A stretch of DNA of 64,000 nt, taken from assembly GCA_027919835.1 (NCBI GenBank), contig JANVFP010000008.1, forward strand, positions 806,001 through 870,000. Reading direction: 5' to 3'. This DNA comes from Lentinula raphanica. Taxonomy: Eukaryota > Basidiomycota > Agaricomycetes > Agaricales > Omphalotaceae. Positions within the stretch are counted from its first letter, which is position 1; each line of letters opens with the position of its first letter. The notes beneath the pieces are model-generated. The model was not told where the DNA came from, searched no databases, and saw only the letters and a list, made by a program, of their open reading frames with translations. Shown here in pieces: positions 45,527 through 61,116 of the stretch. A program made the translations under genes and the position numbers.

Positions 45527-45819
45527 CACAGTATATAGCCAAGCCTTATTCGTTAGGAGGCCGATTCTGTCATCGAATACCAGGCTGCTCCCAGGTCAAG
45601 TACTCAATAATTATCTTCAGTAATTATCAATCACCTGTCTGTATCACATAGACGCTTGTTCATATACAATTGTGAAATGAATTATGGTACATACCACACA
45701 AGGCGCAGTATAATTCAGGGTAGCCACCTCCGATTTAAAGCTTCTTCTTCCTCGTATCCCAACTTCTAATACTCCATCGTCTACAAAATACCAGAAAAAA
45801 ACCCTTCAGACAACGTATA

Positions 45820-47320
45820 TGCAAGCCTTGGCAAGTTTATGCAAACTCAACTTCCTTCTGCGGGTGAGTACGGTTAGTTCAACACCACTTGGTATGCAAA
45901 TTATGCTGACATGCATGATGTCAAAGTTATAGGGCTGTTGGCCACAGGCTGTGATTACGCCTTAACTAGACGGAAAGAGAAAAATTATGCTTGGAACAGA
46001 GAGTGAGTCATGGACACACCTATGACAGTGTTTGGCACGCCTTTGTCACTCATCCTATCTATATCCATCCATCACGATAACCAGAAAACCTCTCCGGATA
46101 ACGTTCGTGAAGATTCTGTTTGTGTTGGCACGGTATCTTGCCTTTGTGATTCATATGTGAATGCATGCGCGCGCAGTTCGGCCTCAGCTCGAATTGTTCT
46201 GACTACTAGTTTCCTGCCAGTGTAAACATCGTCCTCTCAAGTATATGGACGGTGAAGTTCCAAGGTTGCTCACAACTTCCGGATGAGGCTTGCAGGAAAC
46301 TGCTAGTTTTCCAGATAATATCAAGCTATAGCATGTTGCTCATTTTGCAGATGATTCTCATGCTTCGAGGTTTGCGTCTCACTCTTGACGGGTAAGTAGT
46401 ACGCTGAGCGCTGTGATATCCAGTTTTTGCTCTCTACAATCGGAGTACAAGCATGGGTCTTTTTCTTTTCTCGATATTCGTGTGCAGACTGGCTGTGTCA
46501 GCCTATACTTCTTTTGGGGAAAGTGCACACTCTCCAAGGAACCTTAAATTTGGCAAGTATTGTATCCCGAGAATTTCACTCACAGAACAATCCGTGGGTA
46601 ATTCTACCTTGGTTTTCATGTAAGGCTTGCACTCCAGTCACTGGGTTGTAGCCTTGACCAGCGTTACCGTTGCAGATACGGCGAACTCATTATTCAAGTC
46701 ATCATTCATGGGCTGTCCTGGAAGCGCACCATGTGGGATCTTCGCCATTATTCGAACTCATACTCTCGGCCACCCTTGTTGTCCGTTCTGGACAAAGATA
46801 GCTTGAGAGTGTTCATGGGCATTTCAGGTAATGACTGATACTTCCATTTGCCTCCGAGCACTCACAAACTCACTAACACTGCGGCTTTCTGGTAAAATGA
46901 AGTTGCAATGACGGCAGTTGGACTCTCGACAGTGAAAATTACACTGCCAGTAGCATTTGTGTTCCCGTAAGTCCGATCTGATGCATGGTTCGTTCAATCA
47001 CAGAACCATGTTTGCAGGCTCTTCATATCATTAATCTCTGCCTTGGTATGCTGTTCTGTAACCATTGGCTATTCCACACGTCTTATTAATCATAATTCTA
47101 GGGATGTCGGGCGATCCTTAACCTCCAAACGCTGGTAGATGCATCGCTTGAAATAGGACGGCCCTCGATACAAAACAAAGCGGAGCTGACTACCGTTCAC
47201 GGTTCTAACATGACAAGTTGGGATGCCCCCTGGGAGTTGGCTACATTCCAAAACGATTCCGACCTTCATAGAGACATCGCTCAGTCACGAGAAACCACCG
47301 AGAGAGAAGAAATAACTTGA
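45820..47320 (+). CDS. Agaricomycete 7TM protein (DUF6533-like), possibly decayed
   Basis: Exon-sized hydrophobic pieces occur in the right order for this fungal seven-helix family. They are CDYALTRRKEKNYAWNRE (the N-terminal motif), ILFVLARYLAFVI, FQGCSQLPDE followed by LLVFQIISSYSMLLILQMILMLR, IIQVIIHGLSWKRT, LLSVLDKDSLRVFMGIS, VGLSTVKITLPVAFVF, and a C-terminal tail ending ETTEREEIT with TGA at 47318. I could not place every junction, so coordinates are approximate and a pseudogene is possible. Such proteins are plasma-membrane proteins of unknown ligand, abundant in mushrooms. It lies between the two convergent UGPase genes. Confidence 0.5.
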
Positions 47321-47749
47321 TGTTCAGGAATGTCGAGTATATGAGAATGAAGTTTTGGTACAATTTGTATCTGGTTTGTATATCTTGCATTATTCGAGGA
47401 GTCGATCTGCGTGAGCTCCGAATATACTGGTATAATATCGTCTCCTGGGCCGTGTCAGTGTACTGCCCCAGTCTGGCACAGATTGCATTTGAACGGATAA
47501 TTGCTTCCCTGTATCTCGCAGCTTCCTCGCGTGTTTATTTTTCACATCGTACGTTCTCTGTTACTTTGTTAACAGGTCCCTCGCAAATTGTCATCTGGGT
47601 AAAATTCCCAAGAAAAGCGTATAATAGTGATCATGTACTCATATGAAATGTCCATCAGTATAAAACCTGCCTCGAAGTTCTTTTAAGCAAACCCAAATTG
47701 TATGTCTAAAGTATAAGCATTCGATCCAGGGTATCAACGCAGACACAAA
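47321..47749. other. intergenic, 3' flank of UGP1
   Basis: 429 bp; AT-rich, no gene seen. Confidence 0.5.
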
Positions 47750-49762
<2,013 letters not shown>

Positions 49763-50378
49763 ACTATTGAGAGATGAGAAAGAGTATATGTGTGCAAAAT
49801 AAGAAAGGAAATACCTGAAATCACTGAGGTGAATTGGAGAGGTGGTGGTGGTTGAAATCAAAGTCTGGAGCACTGGCGAAGAATTTGTTCGGAGAACGGC
49901 GCGTGGTCGATGACGTCTTTGTAAAGAGTCGAGAGTTTGCTCGTCGTTTTCAGAGATTGCCTCGAATTTACTGAGTGTCGTGTACTGGCTCCAGGACTTT
50001 CTCTTGGAGCGATAGGGTATTCCCAAGTTTAAAGAGGGCGTCGTGGCGGTTTATGTAGGAAGAATTCACAAAATAGTTTCCCCCCCTTCAAGAGACAACG
50101 TGCTTGTAACTACCCGTTATATACATCTCCTCTCTCTTATCAAGCCTCCTGTCCCTTTACATACATACAATATATTTCCTCCTCGCTGTCATTATATTGC
50201 GCGCCTTGTGCCTGCAAGAAACCTAATCGTGAAATCCTTCTAACAGCTTCTAACCCCTAGTGGCCCTGGGCTAGGCATCTAACATGCTTGAAGTACGGAA
50301 CTGCAACATAGTACGCTGTATAAAAGAAAAACTGTACATCAAGAAAGTACAAGGCTATGTCAGGCCGCGTCAAACAAA
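49763..50378. other. UGP1 promoter and 3' end of the arrestin-like gene
   Basis: The UGP1 leader probably extends to about 50030 with a donor/acceptor-like pair near 49815 (5' UTR intron), since an open frame there does not start with the family's N-terminus. The rest holds no gene. Confidence 0.45.
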
Positions 50379-51849
50379 CTAAGTGTCCAACGGATGGAAC
50401 GTAGACTCATCCGTCCACACATCTGTCACCAACTTGATAGGATGTGAATACTGGTGGGCTAATAGTGGACAGCTTCGCGGATTGGGGGGCGTAACTGCAA
50501 AAACGATGTAGTCCTGGAAATATTGTTTTTGGCACAATGACAAACAAATTCAGCAACTCTGCTCACTTTGATGATAATTGTTCCGACGTTGAACCCTCCG
50601 TATGGCACTTTATCTTTCTCCACTCGGATTTCGCCCTCCCAGTCGACGTACACATCATCCTTTTCGGAGTCTTCTATTAAAGGAACAGCATCTATCGGGG
50701 GTGCGACCGCCCTCATTGTTCCTTCCATCAACATTGCGCTTCTCCAGCACTTTCGCGTATTTACCTCTACCATCGTCTGTCGAGTTATGAATACCCTAAC
50801 ACATGAAGGTGGTGCTGGTTCTGCGATTTGAAGAAGACGTATTGAAGCCAAGCTTGACGAGAGCTGAATATGAAAGGGGATAGTATCGGAGAGTCCAAAA
50901 GTTCCGATAGAGGGAACAAAAAACTGCACAAATACAATCCAATTCAACGAGCTGATATCGAACGATATTTTCAACTCACTCGGCATGATATTGGTTTCAA
51001 ATCGGGGCTTGCTATATGGCGAGTCCGCATAGTGGACTCGATCTCTAGCCAATCCTCCGGTATGTGTTTCAAGCTCGTTAGAAATGTATCCATGTGGTAT
51101 ATTGGTCGTTGCGGTCTTGTCCTTGGCTTGTAATTCAAAACCAAGGAATATCTGTTGTATATCACTGAAGCACGTTCTTTACAGAGAATCACCGATGACT
51201 CACGATCGCGAAGGTTTCCAAAAAGCCATTTTGGATCCCCCATACTGGAGAGTAACCTTCAGAACGTACAAACATCGGGCAGAAATCGCAGGAAGTTGAA
51301 GAAATGCTTCGGAGAAGGAAGGCGGTATGGGCCGAACGCGACCACCATGTTTGAATGTTGTGGGGAACGTTATCGAGAAGGGCAGAGCACTCGGGCATCT
51401 ATGGCCACTTGCTGTTTCCTGAGACCACAACACAACCGTCTCCGATACTACAGGTATATTGACTGAACCAGAGTCCGATATGGATACGTGGAGACGGCCT
51501 TTCAACTACAATTGCAATGGATTAGAAAAGCTGAATTCGTAGGGAGAAAATCACCGATGACCTTGACGGATACACTCAGAACAGAAGCATTACTCTTGAG
51601 CCCAATTTCCCCATGTAGCGTCGAACCTCGGCCATAGGTAGGAAGATCCTCGGCCCCATTCTGGTCTTTAAAGATGATTGTAAGAAAGCTGCAGGTTCTT
51701 ACGATATTCACTAAAGCAGTCGATGATGCATTCCCTCTTGGCGTGTACTCCACCGTCTGTTCGCCTGGAAGCCGTTCCTTCGAGTATTCAGGAGGGGGTG
51801 GGGCAGCATGATAGCTCGGTGGGAAAACCAAAGGCATGACAACAGACAT
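50379..51849 (-). CDS. arrestin-like protein
   Basis: Five exons (51849-51555, 51498-51204, 51151-50980, 50923-50567, 50513-50379) splice to 417 residues. The N-terminus is Pro-rich (SYHAAPPPPEYSKERLPGE). The arrestin fold shows in LPTYGRGSTLHGEIGL, then RLHVSISDSGS, CPSALPFSITFP, SLVLNYKPRTRPQRPI, the C-lobe start FVPSIGTFGLSDTIPFHIQL, and the last strand DYIVFAVTPP. Fungal arrestin-like proteins adapt ubiquitin ligases to membrane transporters. No PPxY motif was spotted beyond PPPPEY near residue 18, which may serve. The long open frame past 50459 in another phase is not used. Confidence 0.8.
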
Positions 51850-52063
51850 TGCACACAGATAATCACATCAATATGTTGAAGTACGGCTCGACATCGGGTT
51901 TCTATATGTTTGCAAGCTGAACGATGGGTTCGAGACACATGAAGTGAAAGGACTGTGTGACCAGTCTGAATGAGCACTTTCAAACATTTGCCGGGACGCC
52001 AGGCATTCCTTTCATCCTAAAATACATCGCATAGTAGTATCGTCCTATCACAATACAGATCAG

Positions 52064-54013
52064 TCAAAGGTCCAGGGATGTCCATAATGATATGAGGATA
52101 ATCATTCCTAGTGGGAAAACGGCCACGTCTCGAACGTCGCGCAGAAACTCGCCAAGGAAGCTTCCTCGTCTGTTGCTTGTAATGACTGCTCTTGTGAAAG
52201 ACCGTAATGAGACTAGCCGAGATAATCTTTGGATGGGCGAAAAGAGCGTTATCAATATTTTTCTCTTCTTGGGAGGTGCGGGCACAGTAGCGGAAGCCGG
52301 CAGAGGTAGTTTCTGGTCTGTGTCACTATCATCGAGAGTGAACTCATAATCATCCGTGACGATTCTTGTACGAGTAAGCCTTCTGAGATGTTGTGGTTTT
52401 GATAGCCTAATGCTCTCTCTCGATCTCCGTTTGGTGACCAGAGGCCGAAATTTCCACTGACGATGATGCTGGCCACGGATGATACAAAGCACAAGAACGA
52501 CGAGGAGAGAGCCGAGTGCCAACGGTATGTAGACGTCAAGATAGATACCCAGTTGATCCGGAAGAAAGCATGGTGAGTCCGAATAGGAAGAGGTAGGACC
52601 TCCAGGAGGTATGATCGTGAGCATTTGATATCCAGGTTTCTTGATCCCCATGGCCATGCTCTGAATGTACAATTTAGCTTCCATACAATGTCGGTTGACT
52701 GATAGATTTCGAACCAGTGATTTAACAGTCACTTCTCGGATACGAGAGCCCGTACTCGAAGTATGAGTGTACTCGCAATAATCATGGTCATCTCCACTAA
52801 AGGGGACTCAGATAGAAGTCCTAATGATAGGAGGGATGGGCATTACCTGAAGATCAAGGTTGGCTGTACGTGCTCCAACAAGAACGTACTCGAATCTTTT
52901 CCAAGGGTATTTTGGTATCCCACACCCACACCACGACGGATGGTTCCTCGTTCTCGAAGTGGTCCGCAGTTAGAGCCTTCGGGTCTCGATAATGGTATAT
53001 GAGAGAGTAGGATGGTTGGTTCGGTAATGCCTGTAACTGATTGAGAAGGAGAAACCTTTGCGAACACATGGAATAACCTTTCGCTGCAAACGATTTGACA
53101 AAACTTATTGTTCCTTCACGATCGGGCTTCCACTCTGCGTAAGTTCTTCCTAGGCCATGTCGCTTGTAATCTTCCTCTACTAAACCCGGAGCGTCTATCA
53201 ATACGAACGTATGGTTTGCGATGGATACATGACTATTGAGAGGTCCGAAGCGAGAAGTGTAACGCGTCCGAGCGTGCGGTGAAAACATTGTAGAAGGTTG
53301 TAGACTGGAAGAGCAGATCGAATGATTAAGAATGTCGCGTAAAGAAGAGTAGTTCGTACCCTACGTCGTGGTTGCCAGGTATAAAATATGCGGGGATCTC
53401 GCTGGGCGTCGAAAATATTTGTCTGAACCGTTTGACGTAGCGTTCGTATCTAAAGAGCAAATTGAAGACTGGCCGACATTTAGCAGAATACCGCTCACTC
53501 TGCATCTGACATTACATTTCGCCTAGTGCAGCTCCAGTCAGATTTGTCAGTTTCCTCTGAAAAAATCACATACCCAGAGTCCATGTAATCACCTAAGAAG
53601 AAGACCACGTCAGGTGCAGACCGTAATGCTGCTTGCCAATTCTTTCTGAGGTTGAGGTCGACCTAGACTGTCCGTGTAAATGAAATGGTTGCGGAGCGCA
53701 ATTGATGGATTCGACGAACAATGAGCTGAGAAAGGTATTTGAGTAGCGCAGGACGACCTGGATATGAGTGGTGGTCGATTATCTGAGGGTCCGCGACGAG
53801 AAGAACATGCTTCTGGTCTTGTAGGCTGGTCTAAAGCGAATTGGCTATGGAAGTTCAGATGAAGAAAGGACTGACATCCATATCCGCCCAAGTGCATTTT
53901 CCAGCACTGTATCGAAATACTGCGTACTCATACCAGAGCGTTACACAAACCCACAAGGCTCGCAGGCAAACTATCACAACTCGCCCCTTTGAAGATTTAA
54001 AAGAAAGAGGCAT
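52064..54013 (-). CDS. CDC1/TED1-type metallophosphoesterase, ER membrane
   Basis: Multi-exon gene. The start MPLSFKSSKGR is followed by an N-terminal membrane helix (VVIVCLRALWVCVTLWYEYA). Metal-binding motifs occur in order: LLVADPQIIDHHSYPG (DxQ), DVVFFLGDYMDSG (GD), IPGNHDVG (GNHD), ILLSHIPLSRP (H), and FSGDDHDYCEYTH (GDxH). A second membrane helix lies at about 350 from the end (VYIPLALGSLLVVLVLCII), and the C-terminal tail ends in a third (VAVFPLGMIILISLW). Yeast Cdc1 and Ted1 remodel ethanolamine-phosphate on GPI anchors in the ER/Golgi, needing Mn2+. First exons are 54013-53876, 53830-53720 and 53662-53574; the last is 52732-52064 or near it. Confidence 0.82.
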
Positions 54014-54849
54014 GAGAACGGTTAAGTACAAGAATAAAGAACATGTCTAAGTATCGAGAATACAACTGCAAATTACACCCAAAGCATGTACGGCACTGCA
54101 CCGCAACGATCTCGAATATCTGCTGGCACACTTCACCTATGGTGCACCGTGCTACCGTGGATGGTGGCACAAGGTCAGTCAACTAAGGTACAGGCACCAA
54201 ATACACAGTTCATATGGCAGCTTTGTACGGCGTCTGACAGTGATTTCCGAGCTTTTCATTGACAATTGTCAGGTTTCGTTCACGGAGGGTTATTTCAAGG
54301 GTTGGCAATGGTAGTAGGAGGTAATAGGTCTATTAATGATGCTCGTCGTGTCCTTCACCGTGTCCCTCAAACGGATGGTGTCCCTAAAAGATATCATGAG
54401 ATATATACGAGCAACAGGGGGACGCGACGTCGACGAACCAAGAGTTTACCACCATCTTGACTGATTGCATTGACTGATTAGTTGGATGATACATCATGAA
54501 CAAACGTTTATGGCACACCGAAAACGATAGAAGATGAAGAACCACATTGTTGCTCCTAGTCCCTTAGCAAGAAAATTGTATCGAAAGCCTGGTAAGTGTG
54601 GATGGAATCCTCCAGATGCTGAAGTCGAGTAGTGAGTTTCCGTGCAAGAGGCAGAAGGAAAATACGAACCGTGGCCCGCCATCGTGGAGATTGACAAAGA
54701 TAGAGTAATGGAAGATAATGGAAGTCCGGGTCACGGTACTTTGACGAGCTTTGGCAGGCTTTGGCGTTGAAGGGCGTTGAATGAAGTAACGGTCACAACG
54801 GTGTGACACTCGTACACTTGCACGCTCTTGCACGCTCTTGACGAACGCG
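54014..54849. other. divergent intergenic region
   Basis: 836 bp between the phosphoesterase and the gene at 54850. A direct repeat of TTGCACGCTC lies at 54818-54838. No gene recognised. Confidence 0.5.
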
Positions 54850-57800
54850 ATGGACATTTCTCAAACGCAGGGCAAACGCAAGCGAGAGACGAAGGCGCCA
54901 AGAATCACGTATCATGCAGCGACTAGAACATTTGATAGGCTCTTCAAAGGTAGTAGCCTCTCTTAACGAAAGTACATCTGAAGATTTTTGACCGCTGATT
55001 GACAGAGGAATCTCTCGATGAGACGAGGGATGTAGTCAGGAAAAAACTCGGATTACCTGACTCTTCGAACATCCGCCTTGCACAGATACGCGGAGACCAC
55101 ACGGTGGATCTTGAAGATGGTAAGCTCAATTCTCTGTTCCAGCTTATACAAATTCATCATAAAATGCCTAGAGGACGATTTCGACGCGTTTTATGCAGTA
55201 GCACATTCCAAGATGGCTATAGAAGTGGAAGTCACTATAGAAGACATGGTATGTTCCTCTGCGAACATGCGAGAGTACTCCATTAAACTAGATTACACCT
55301 CCCGTTCAGCCGTCACCCCGTCACAATCCCTCTTTATCGCTTGCCGTAATCAATCAAAAGGCACCATCTCCCACTGTTCTCAATGATCATATAGCCTCAC
55401 CGTCCGAGGTTCCAACTGGTGATGAAGTCAGGATGGCACGTAAAGACACGTTCTTAGGTACTCCTAGCTCTCAGAATCTCCCCCCAAAGAAACACCGACC
55501 ATCCACTCCCTCTATCTCAGGTCCATCTGCGGCAAAAGAGTCACAGTCGACCAATACAGCCTTGCCACAGACCGAGCTTGCAGCAGATGTAACAGACCCA
55601 ACTCCCCAACCGAAGAAGAGAAAGAGAAAGACAGAAGAGAAAGAGACAAGTGCAAAGATTCTTCCAAGTGCTCAGAATGCTGATGAAAGTGGTTCCAAAC
55701 CAAAACCCACCAAGAGAGCCAAGAAGATTACGGAGAAGGAGACGAACGATGACTCTACCACCTCTCAACAACCTATCAAATCGACTTCGACCCTAACTAC
55801 AAAGCCAAACGGTCAAACATTACCGGACACATTCTCTCAACAACTTGCTCAGAGTATCACTGACGGACATCGTACGTCTGCTAATTTCTCTCCGCCTGAT
55901 TCTGAGTTCATACAATCATGACCTAGTTGCTTCAACTGTGCCCGAAGACGCATCAACAGCCCGTATGTCAATTCGTTTCTCGTTCACCCTCACTATCTCA
56001 AAACACCTACAGCTAAGCGCACCAAACGTCGAAACTCTGTAGCAGGTTAGTACATTCTGCCAGATTTGAGATGAATAACCAGAGCTCTTTTTACATAGGT
56101 CAAACCGCTAAAGCAAAAGCGAGCGAGAAGCTTACTGATGGTATAACGTTCATACTCTCGTATACACTAATCGCTGAAACTTCATCAGTCAAGGCCAAAG
56201 TCGACAAACCTGTTCCAAATGGCGAGCTAGAGGCAACTGAGCAGCCAACCGACGGTACGGGACACTCCCAAAAGCTCATTGCCTTCACTAATTATTGACA
56301 CAGGTAAGAGTAAACCTAAGAAGAAGAAGAAAGAGGGTAAGTCACAATGATCAAAGATGTTTAACCGGCTGTTGAAAAAATGAGCTAGAGCGGGTCGTAA
56401 CGCCTGCCGAACTCGAGGCTGTTAGAGGCGACATGAGTCAAGTCGTTGCATCGTTGGCCAGGGAACTTGTTGGGATGGTCACCACGCAGCCGTCGCAGGC
56501 AACAACTGGCTCTCAAAAGAAGCCCCTCACTGCAAAAGAAATTCTTGCAGCTGCCAAAAACAAGAACACGGATCGGGTATGATTCATTGTCCATTCACGT
56601 TCGTACCTTCGTTCCTTAATAATTTCTCTCCTTCATATACCGACTCTCTTCAAGACCCGTTCCCCGATAGCAAATATAGTTGATGCAGAATCCGCTGCTC
56701 CGAAGAAGAAATCTGGTTCCACACAGTCAAAAATTTTGTCCTCATCGTCTAGTGATGGAGAATCGACACGGGTCTCTGCGCCGCACCCAATTCCCCACCC
56801 TAATTCTATACCCAACATCCAAAATCTTGATGATATAGACTCCGGTACATACTTGGAAGAGCTTCTTGGAGGTCCAAGGCAACAGAGGTTGACCTTGGAC
56901 AGTATCTTGCCTTTTGTCGCCTCAACGAGTAAAAAAAGAAAAGCTGTTGTTTTGGAGGAGGACCCCATCATTAAGACGAAAGCTGTTCGTCATTCTGCTC
57001 ATACGAGAAGCCAGACTTGGGCCAGCTCGGATTCAGATCCAGATTACGACTCTACCTCTGATAATGTGGAAATGGTGTCCAGTAGCGTTCGGGTTATTGA
57101 CCAACCTCCTGCATTAAAAACTTCGAATAAAGATTCGGTTGTTATAAACTCTGATACGAATCCAAGACCACCAGAGGTTGCTGTCTCTTCGATGACCTCG
57201 ACTTTACATGGTCAAACCAGTCCTGTTGGGACTGCAGTCCGCCAAACAATTTCCGAAATCCCTCTAGAAATCCACCATCCTGTGATCATGGACAGGCCGA
57301 CACCGATCGCTGCTCCCAGTATTCAACAACATACGACACCGTCAGACACTTCTGTGGCTGAAAATGATCCCATTGAAACAATCATCCCCTCTCCTCGATC
57401 TAATAGTCCTATCGAAATCGCGCCTGTTGCATCAACTTCTCTCCCGAGTGCTCGTACTCCCACCAATACTATCATGTACCTCAAACCTGAGGTTGTCATA
57501 ACTCGTCGGTCCACTCGGAAGACGAACTCACAGCCAATCTCGAAACATGAAGCTGATATTAGACCGAGTGTTGTCAAGTTGACAAGGACTCGGTCTCAGT
57601 CAGCAGTGCAACGCAAAAATCAAACCGCTCCACCACCCTCTCCCCCTCAGTCGCCACGCCGCCTCCGTTCCTCGACCCAAGTAGATCCCACTACAGATTC
57701 TCTTGTCGGTCAGACACCTGTCACTGTCCAGGCTAATCGTTCTGAGGCTTCAGAAACCATGTGGACTACCTTGAACGTTGGACCTTCGTCAACCGGGGAT

Positions 57801-58295
57801 GCGGCGTCGTCACACGGATCTGACGAGTTGCAATCGAGTCCAGACCTCGATCCAGATTCCCCTCCAGCTCAATCTCATTCAGAAGCAGAAGCGCCTCTCT
57901 TCATCGCTAGTGAAAGCCAAGTCGATTTTCCCTATTCCCAATTTCAAAACCTCGACGCAGACACTGATAACGGGGCGAATGCTCCAACCAATGTCAGCCG
58001 TTTGGAAGAAGACTCCGAAGAGGAAGTCGAAGTTCAAAAGACGATCACACCTCGAGCTCCGACTGCGCGAGGTTCTGCAACATATCGTGGTTTATCCGAG
58101 ATCGCTAGCCAAAACAAGTTTTTCACCGGCTTGCAGCACCATCTTGCCACAAGTTCTACGCCCAAAAATTCGAAGGAGGACATGTACGGTCCTTTATCCC
58201 AGGCTTACGATGACGATGCCTCTGACTCTGGATCCGAGTCGGAGGTAGAAAAATCTCATATACCCAGGGCGAGAAGAGCTGGGATCAAGCGATAA
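54850..58295 (+). CDS. long Ser/Lys-rich nuclear protein with N-terminal ubiquitin/PB1-like domain
   Basis: Exon 1 is 54850-54949 (MDISQTQGKRKRETKAPRI). The next exons continue EESLDETRDVVRKKLGLPDSS, IRLAQIRGDHTVDLED and EDDFDAFYAVAHSKMA, the order of a ubiquitin-like or PB1 fold. A long basic/Ser region runs through 55312-55868. Several small exons (about 56012-56340) follow, then ERVVTPAELEAVRGDMSQV (56391-56574) and a 1.6-kb last exon (from about 56655) ending IPRARRAGIKR. Lys-rich stretches (KKRKRK, KRAKK) indicate nuclear location. The small middle exons were not all phased, so the assembly into one gene is likely but not proved. Function unknown. Confidence 0.6.
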
Positions 58296-58659
58296 CCCTC
58301 ACTTCCAATGTGGGTTGCTTGTTCTGTCGATGATAGAGCTACTGTATATAACGTTTCTTGAATAACTCTCATGACTATACGTTGCTGTAGCTCATTGATT
58401 CATCAAAGATACTCGCCGTGAAGGTGCTGGTGGCCTATCGTCGTATCAATCTATGTGTGAATTGTAGTAGGTCCCTTGCACAGCTCGTGCTGAAACAGTC
58501 GGGCAATCTGTAATTTTGTTTGAGTCCAATTGTCCGCGCCGCTACTCATGAGTGAGATTCGAGAGGAGGGGTACTTACTGGTACTTAAAGGCTTCGAGCG
58601 CTGTGACTGGCCAGTGAGGGCCACCATGCGTCTTCGTAATATTGCTTACCTGAGACTAA
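58296..58659. other. intergenic before the repeat region
   Basis: 364 bp; 3' flank of the nuclear protein gene. No gene seen. Confidence 0.5.
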
Positions 58660-59076
58660 GTCGTTGTAAAGGTGAACAAAGCGAGCGTTTTCATAGGCCT
58701 CCGCTGATGAGCGCCTCCATTTTCATTCACATTCACGTGTCCTCCTCAGACTCAGTCTGGGCCTCTCACTAGTGGTGTGTTTCACATCTGTGTTGTTCAT
58801 CCGACAAAGAAGATGTGAGACAAGGATCCACTGCTAGTTCTTCCTCACTTCCACCTCTGCTGGAATACGTGAGCCTCTTCAGTGATTGTTACATGTTCGC
58901 TCTTCGAACTAACTCTCACTTTCCCGCAGGTATTAACGACCCTTCTGCCATCTCTACACTTTCACATCGTCGTTAATACCTAAGGTAAGCGAAGATTACT
59001 CTCTAATCTTCGCCGATTCACATCCTTGCAGTTGGCCATCTTCAGTCGGTAGACCCATAACCTCCTTCCGCGTCAC
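58660..59076 (+). repeat. repeat A, copy 1 (hairpin-bearing leader)
   Basis: 417 bp, duplicated at 62199-62770. It contains two perfect stem-loops: GGTATTAACGAC paired with GTCGTTAATACC (58929-58980) and GCGAAGATTA-ctctc-TAATCTTCGC (about 58987-59011). Splice-like borders (cccgcag, aaggtaagc, ttgcag) flank them. It ends 26 bp before the ATG of the gag-like frame, so it is probably the transcribed 5' leader of that element. Confidence 0.85.
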
Positions 59077-59102
59077 TATCTGCTTCGCCATCTTTATCCT
59101 CA

Positions 59103-60790
59103 ATGACTAGTGGAGAGAATATTTCGAATCTATCCGCGCACTGTCAAAAAGTGGTCGATGATGCCAACGCTGGACGAATCTCTCTGGTTGACGCTCAAGA
59201 TCAATTGCGAGCTGAAGGAATTTCTCCTTCTGTTGTTCAATCTTACGTTGTCCAACTTCAGAAAGTTCCAGGAGGAGGAGGAGGAGGGTCTTCAACAGAT
59301 ACTGATCGAGGAAAGACCCCAGAAGTCCTCGATGATAACCAAAGAAGGGAGTTTAGGAAACAAAGATCAGAGATCCTTGGAAGAGAAAGGATGGGAGCTG
59401 GCGGGTCTGGTGGAACTGAAGGTCAAGAAGGAAATGAAGGCCAAGGAGAAGCTCGAGACTCGGAGTCGAATGTCCTGTCGCATCAGTCACAAGTTATCCA
59501 ATGCCTTGTAACCCCGAACTTGGGGGTATCTCGGTGTCGACTTTGGATAGTCTTCCTCATCTCCGAGAAAAAGCTAGGTCTACCGGGGATCAGCATGTTG
59601 ACGAAACTCTCCGCACCAAGAGGATCTACCTTAATGAGTAGAACCTTGACGCTCTCGTTGGTCTATTCCAGAGTCGATTTCTTATTGAGCCTCTACCTCG
59701 TACAATCTGGAAACTCATCATCAAAGACAAGATGAAGGAAAAGAATTCAGAGCCGGCTATGCTCTGGCCAAGACAGATCATCTTTCCGCTAGGAACCCAG
59801 TTGCGGATAAATCCGACTGGAACAGGGCCTTCGACACTTGGAAACATGGAGTTATACAAGCTTACCCTCATCGTAAAGATGAACTCTTCAATGATGGCTT
59901 GGGAATCTCGAACTTGTTCCGCAACTTTGCTCATGACCCTTTGATCCCTATCTGCACTGATCACGAAGTCCGTGAAAGATATCATAAAAGTTCATTTCGT
60001 CTCGATGACAACAACCACGCTCAGGCTGCAGTCATGGCTCTCATTCATCGACCCTCTATGGGAGCTAGGTCAAAGTGTCCACTCGATTCAGATTCTTCGG
60101 ATCGTTCTTCTAAACAGTTTAGCGGGGCAGTCTGACTTAACTGGAATGGTGCAAGGTGCGACGACCCCTGCATCAACGGGCGAAGACATGGAACATGCTC
60201 AATACGCGGAGGAAAACATCGCGCGTTTGATTCAGCCGAATGCAAACCTGAGTTCCGCACCAGAAGATCTTGGAACACTGCAGATAGGGAGTCGAGCGCA
60301 GAAAGCCCTTCGAGGACCTAGGTCCTTGAGAGGATCATGACGAAGATGTGATCTCTCCCTCGGTCTCATTCCCTGCCACCAAGACTACTGCTTCTCTGCC
60401 TGTTCCCCCTTCTCATATCACCAATGATCCTTCCATGCAGAATGCGCTATCTGATCCCAAGGACCTTTCGAAGGTCCTTGCTCCTTATAATGTCAAAAAG
60501 CTTTCAATGCTTTTATCGTTCCATCTAAATCAGCTTTTGTTGAAGCTCGAACGCCTAAAGTCTGGTTAATCAGCTTGCCATCCAAGAGATCGGGAATGGA
60601 ACGGCTTCAATGTCAACTATGAGACGGAAGACTCTCTCCATCATCCTACGAAGCTCCCACATGTGTTTGTTGTGTGGCAGAGAGACTCTCACAAATCAAG
60701 GCTTCAATTTGCTCTGCGCTGGTGTCGATGTCTGGGTCAGATATATCCTAGGATGAGGAAGCTCACGAGCAGACCTTCTCTCTCCGTTAC
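59103..60790 (+). pseudogene. broken gag-like / zinc-knuckle retroelement gene
   Basis: The frame starts MTSGENISNLSAHCQKV, has a short helical module and a Gly-rich run, then shifts frame near 59500 and carries a stop near 59640. It resumes with TIWKLIIKDK, then EFRAGYALAKTDHLSARNP, SDWNRAFDTWKHGV, ICTDHEVRERYHKSSFRLDD and a zinc-knuckle-like CLNWNGARCDDPCINGRRHG..CSIRGG in which one expected Cys is Arg. A second frame follows (LAPYNVKAFNAF type, 60470-60790). This protein type is repeated widely in Agaricomycete genomes and is probably the gag-like gene of a retroelement. At least two frame breaks show it is dead. Confidence 0.6.
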
Positions 60791-61116
60791 TCCCTGATGA
60801 TTTCTTTCTTACTGCATTGGCCCCTTGTGATGGAGACGATTCTTCTTATTGGCTGGGCGAGTCGCAACACTATAGATCAATCAACAACCGGGGATCAAGA
60901 GCCGAGTTTACATCTCCTTCTGCCCCACTCATCAGCCACCTTTGGTCCCAATGGCTCTCGCTCTCTCCCACTATATCACCCGCACTACACAGTTCAACAT
61001 TCCCTCGACAAAGCATGGCTCGCCTCTTGTCAGAACCATTGCTAATAGTTTTTGCAAACTCATTCTATCCAGAGCCTTTGAGGGTCTTCGAACATTGTTT
61101 TCCTCAACAATTTCTT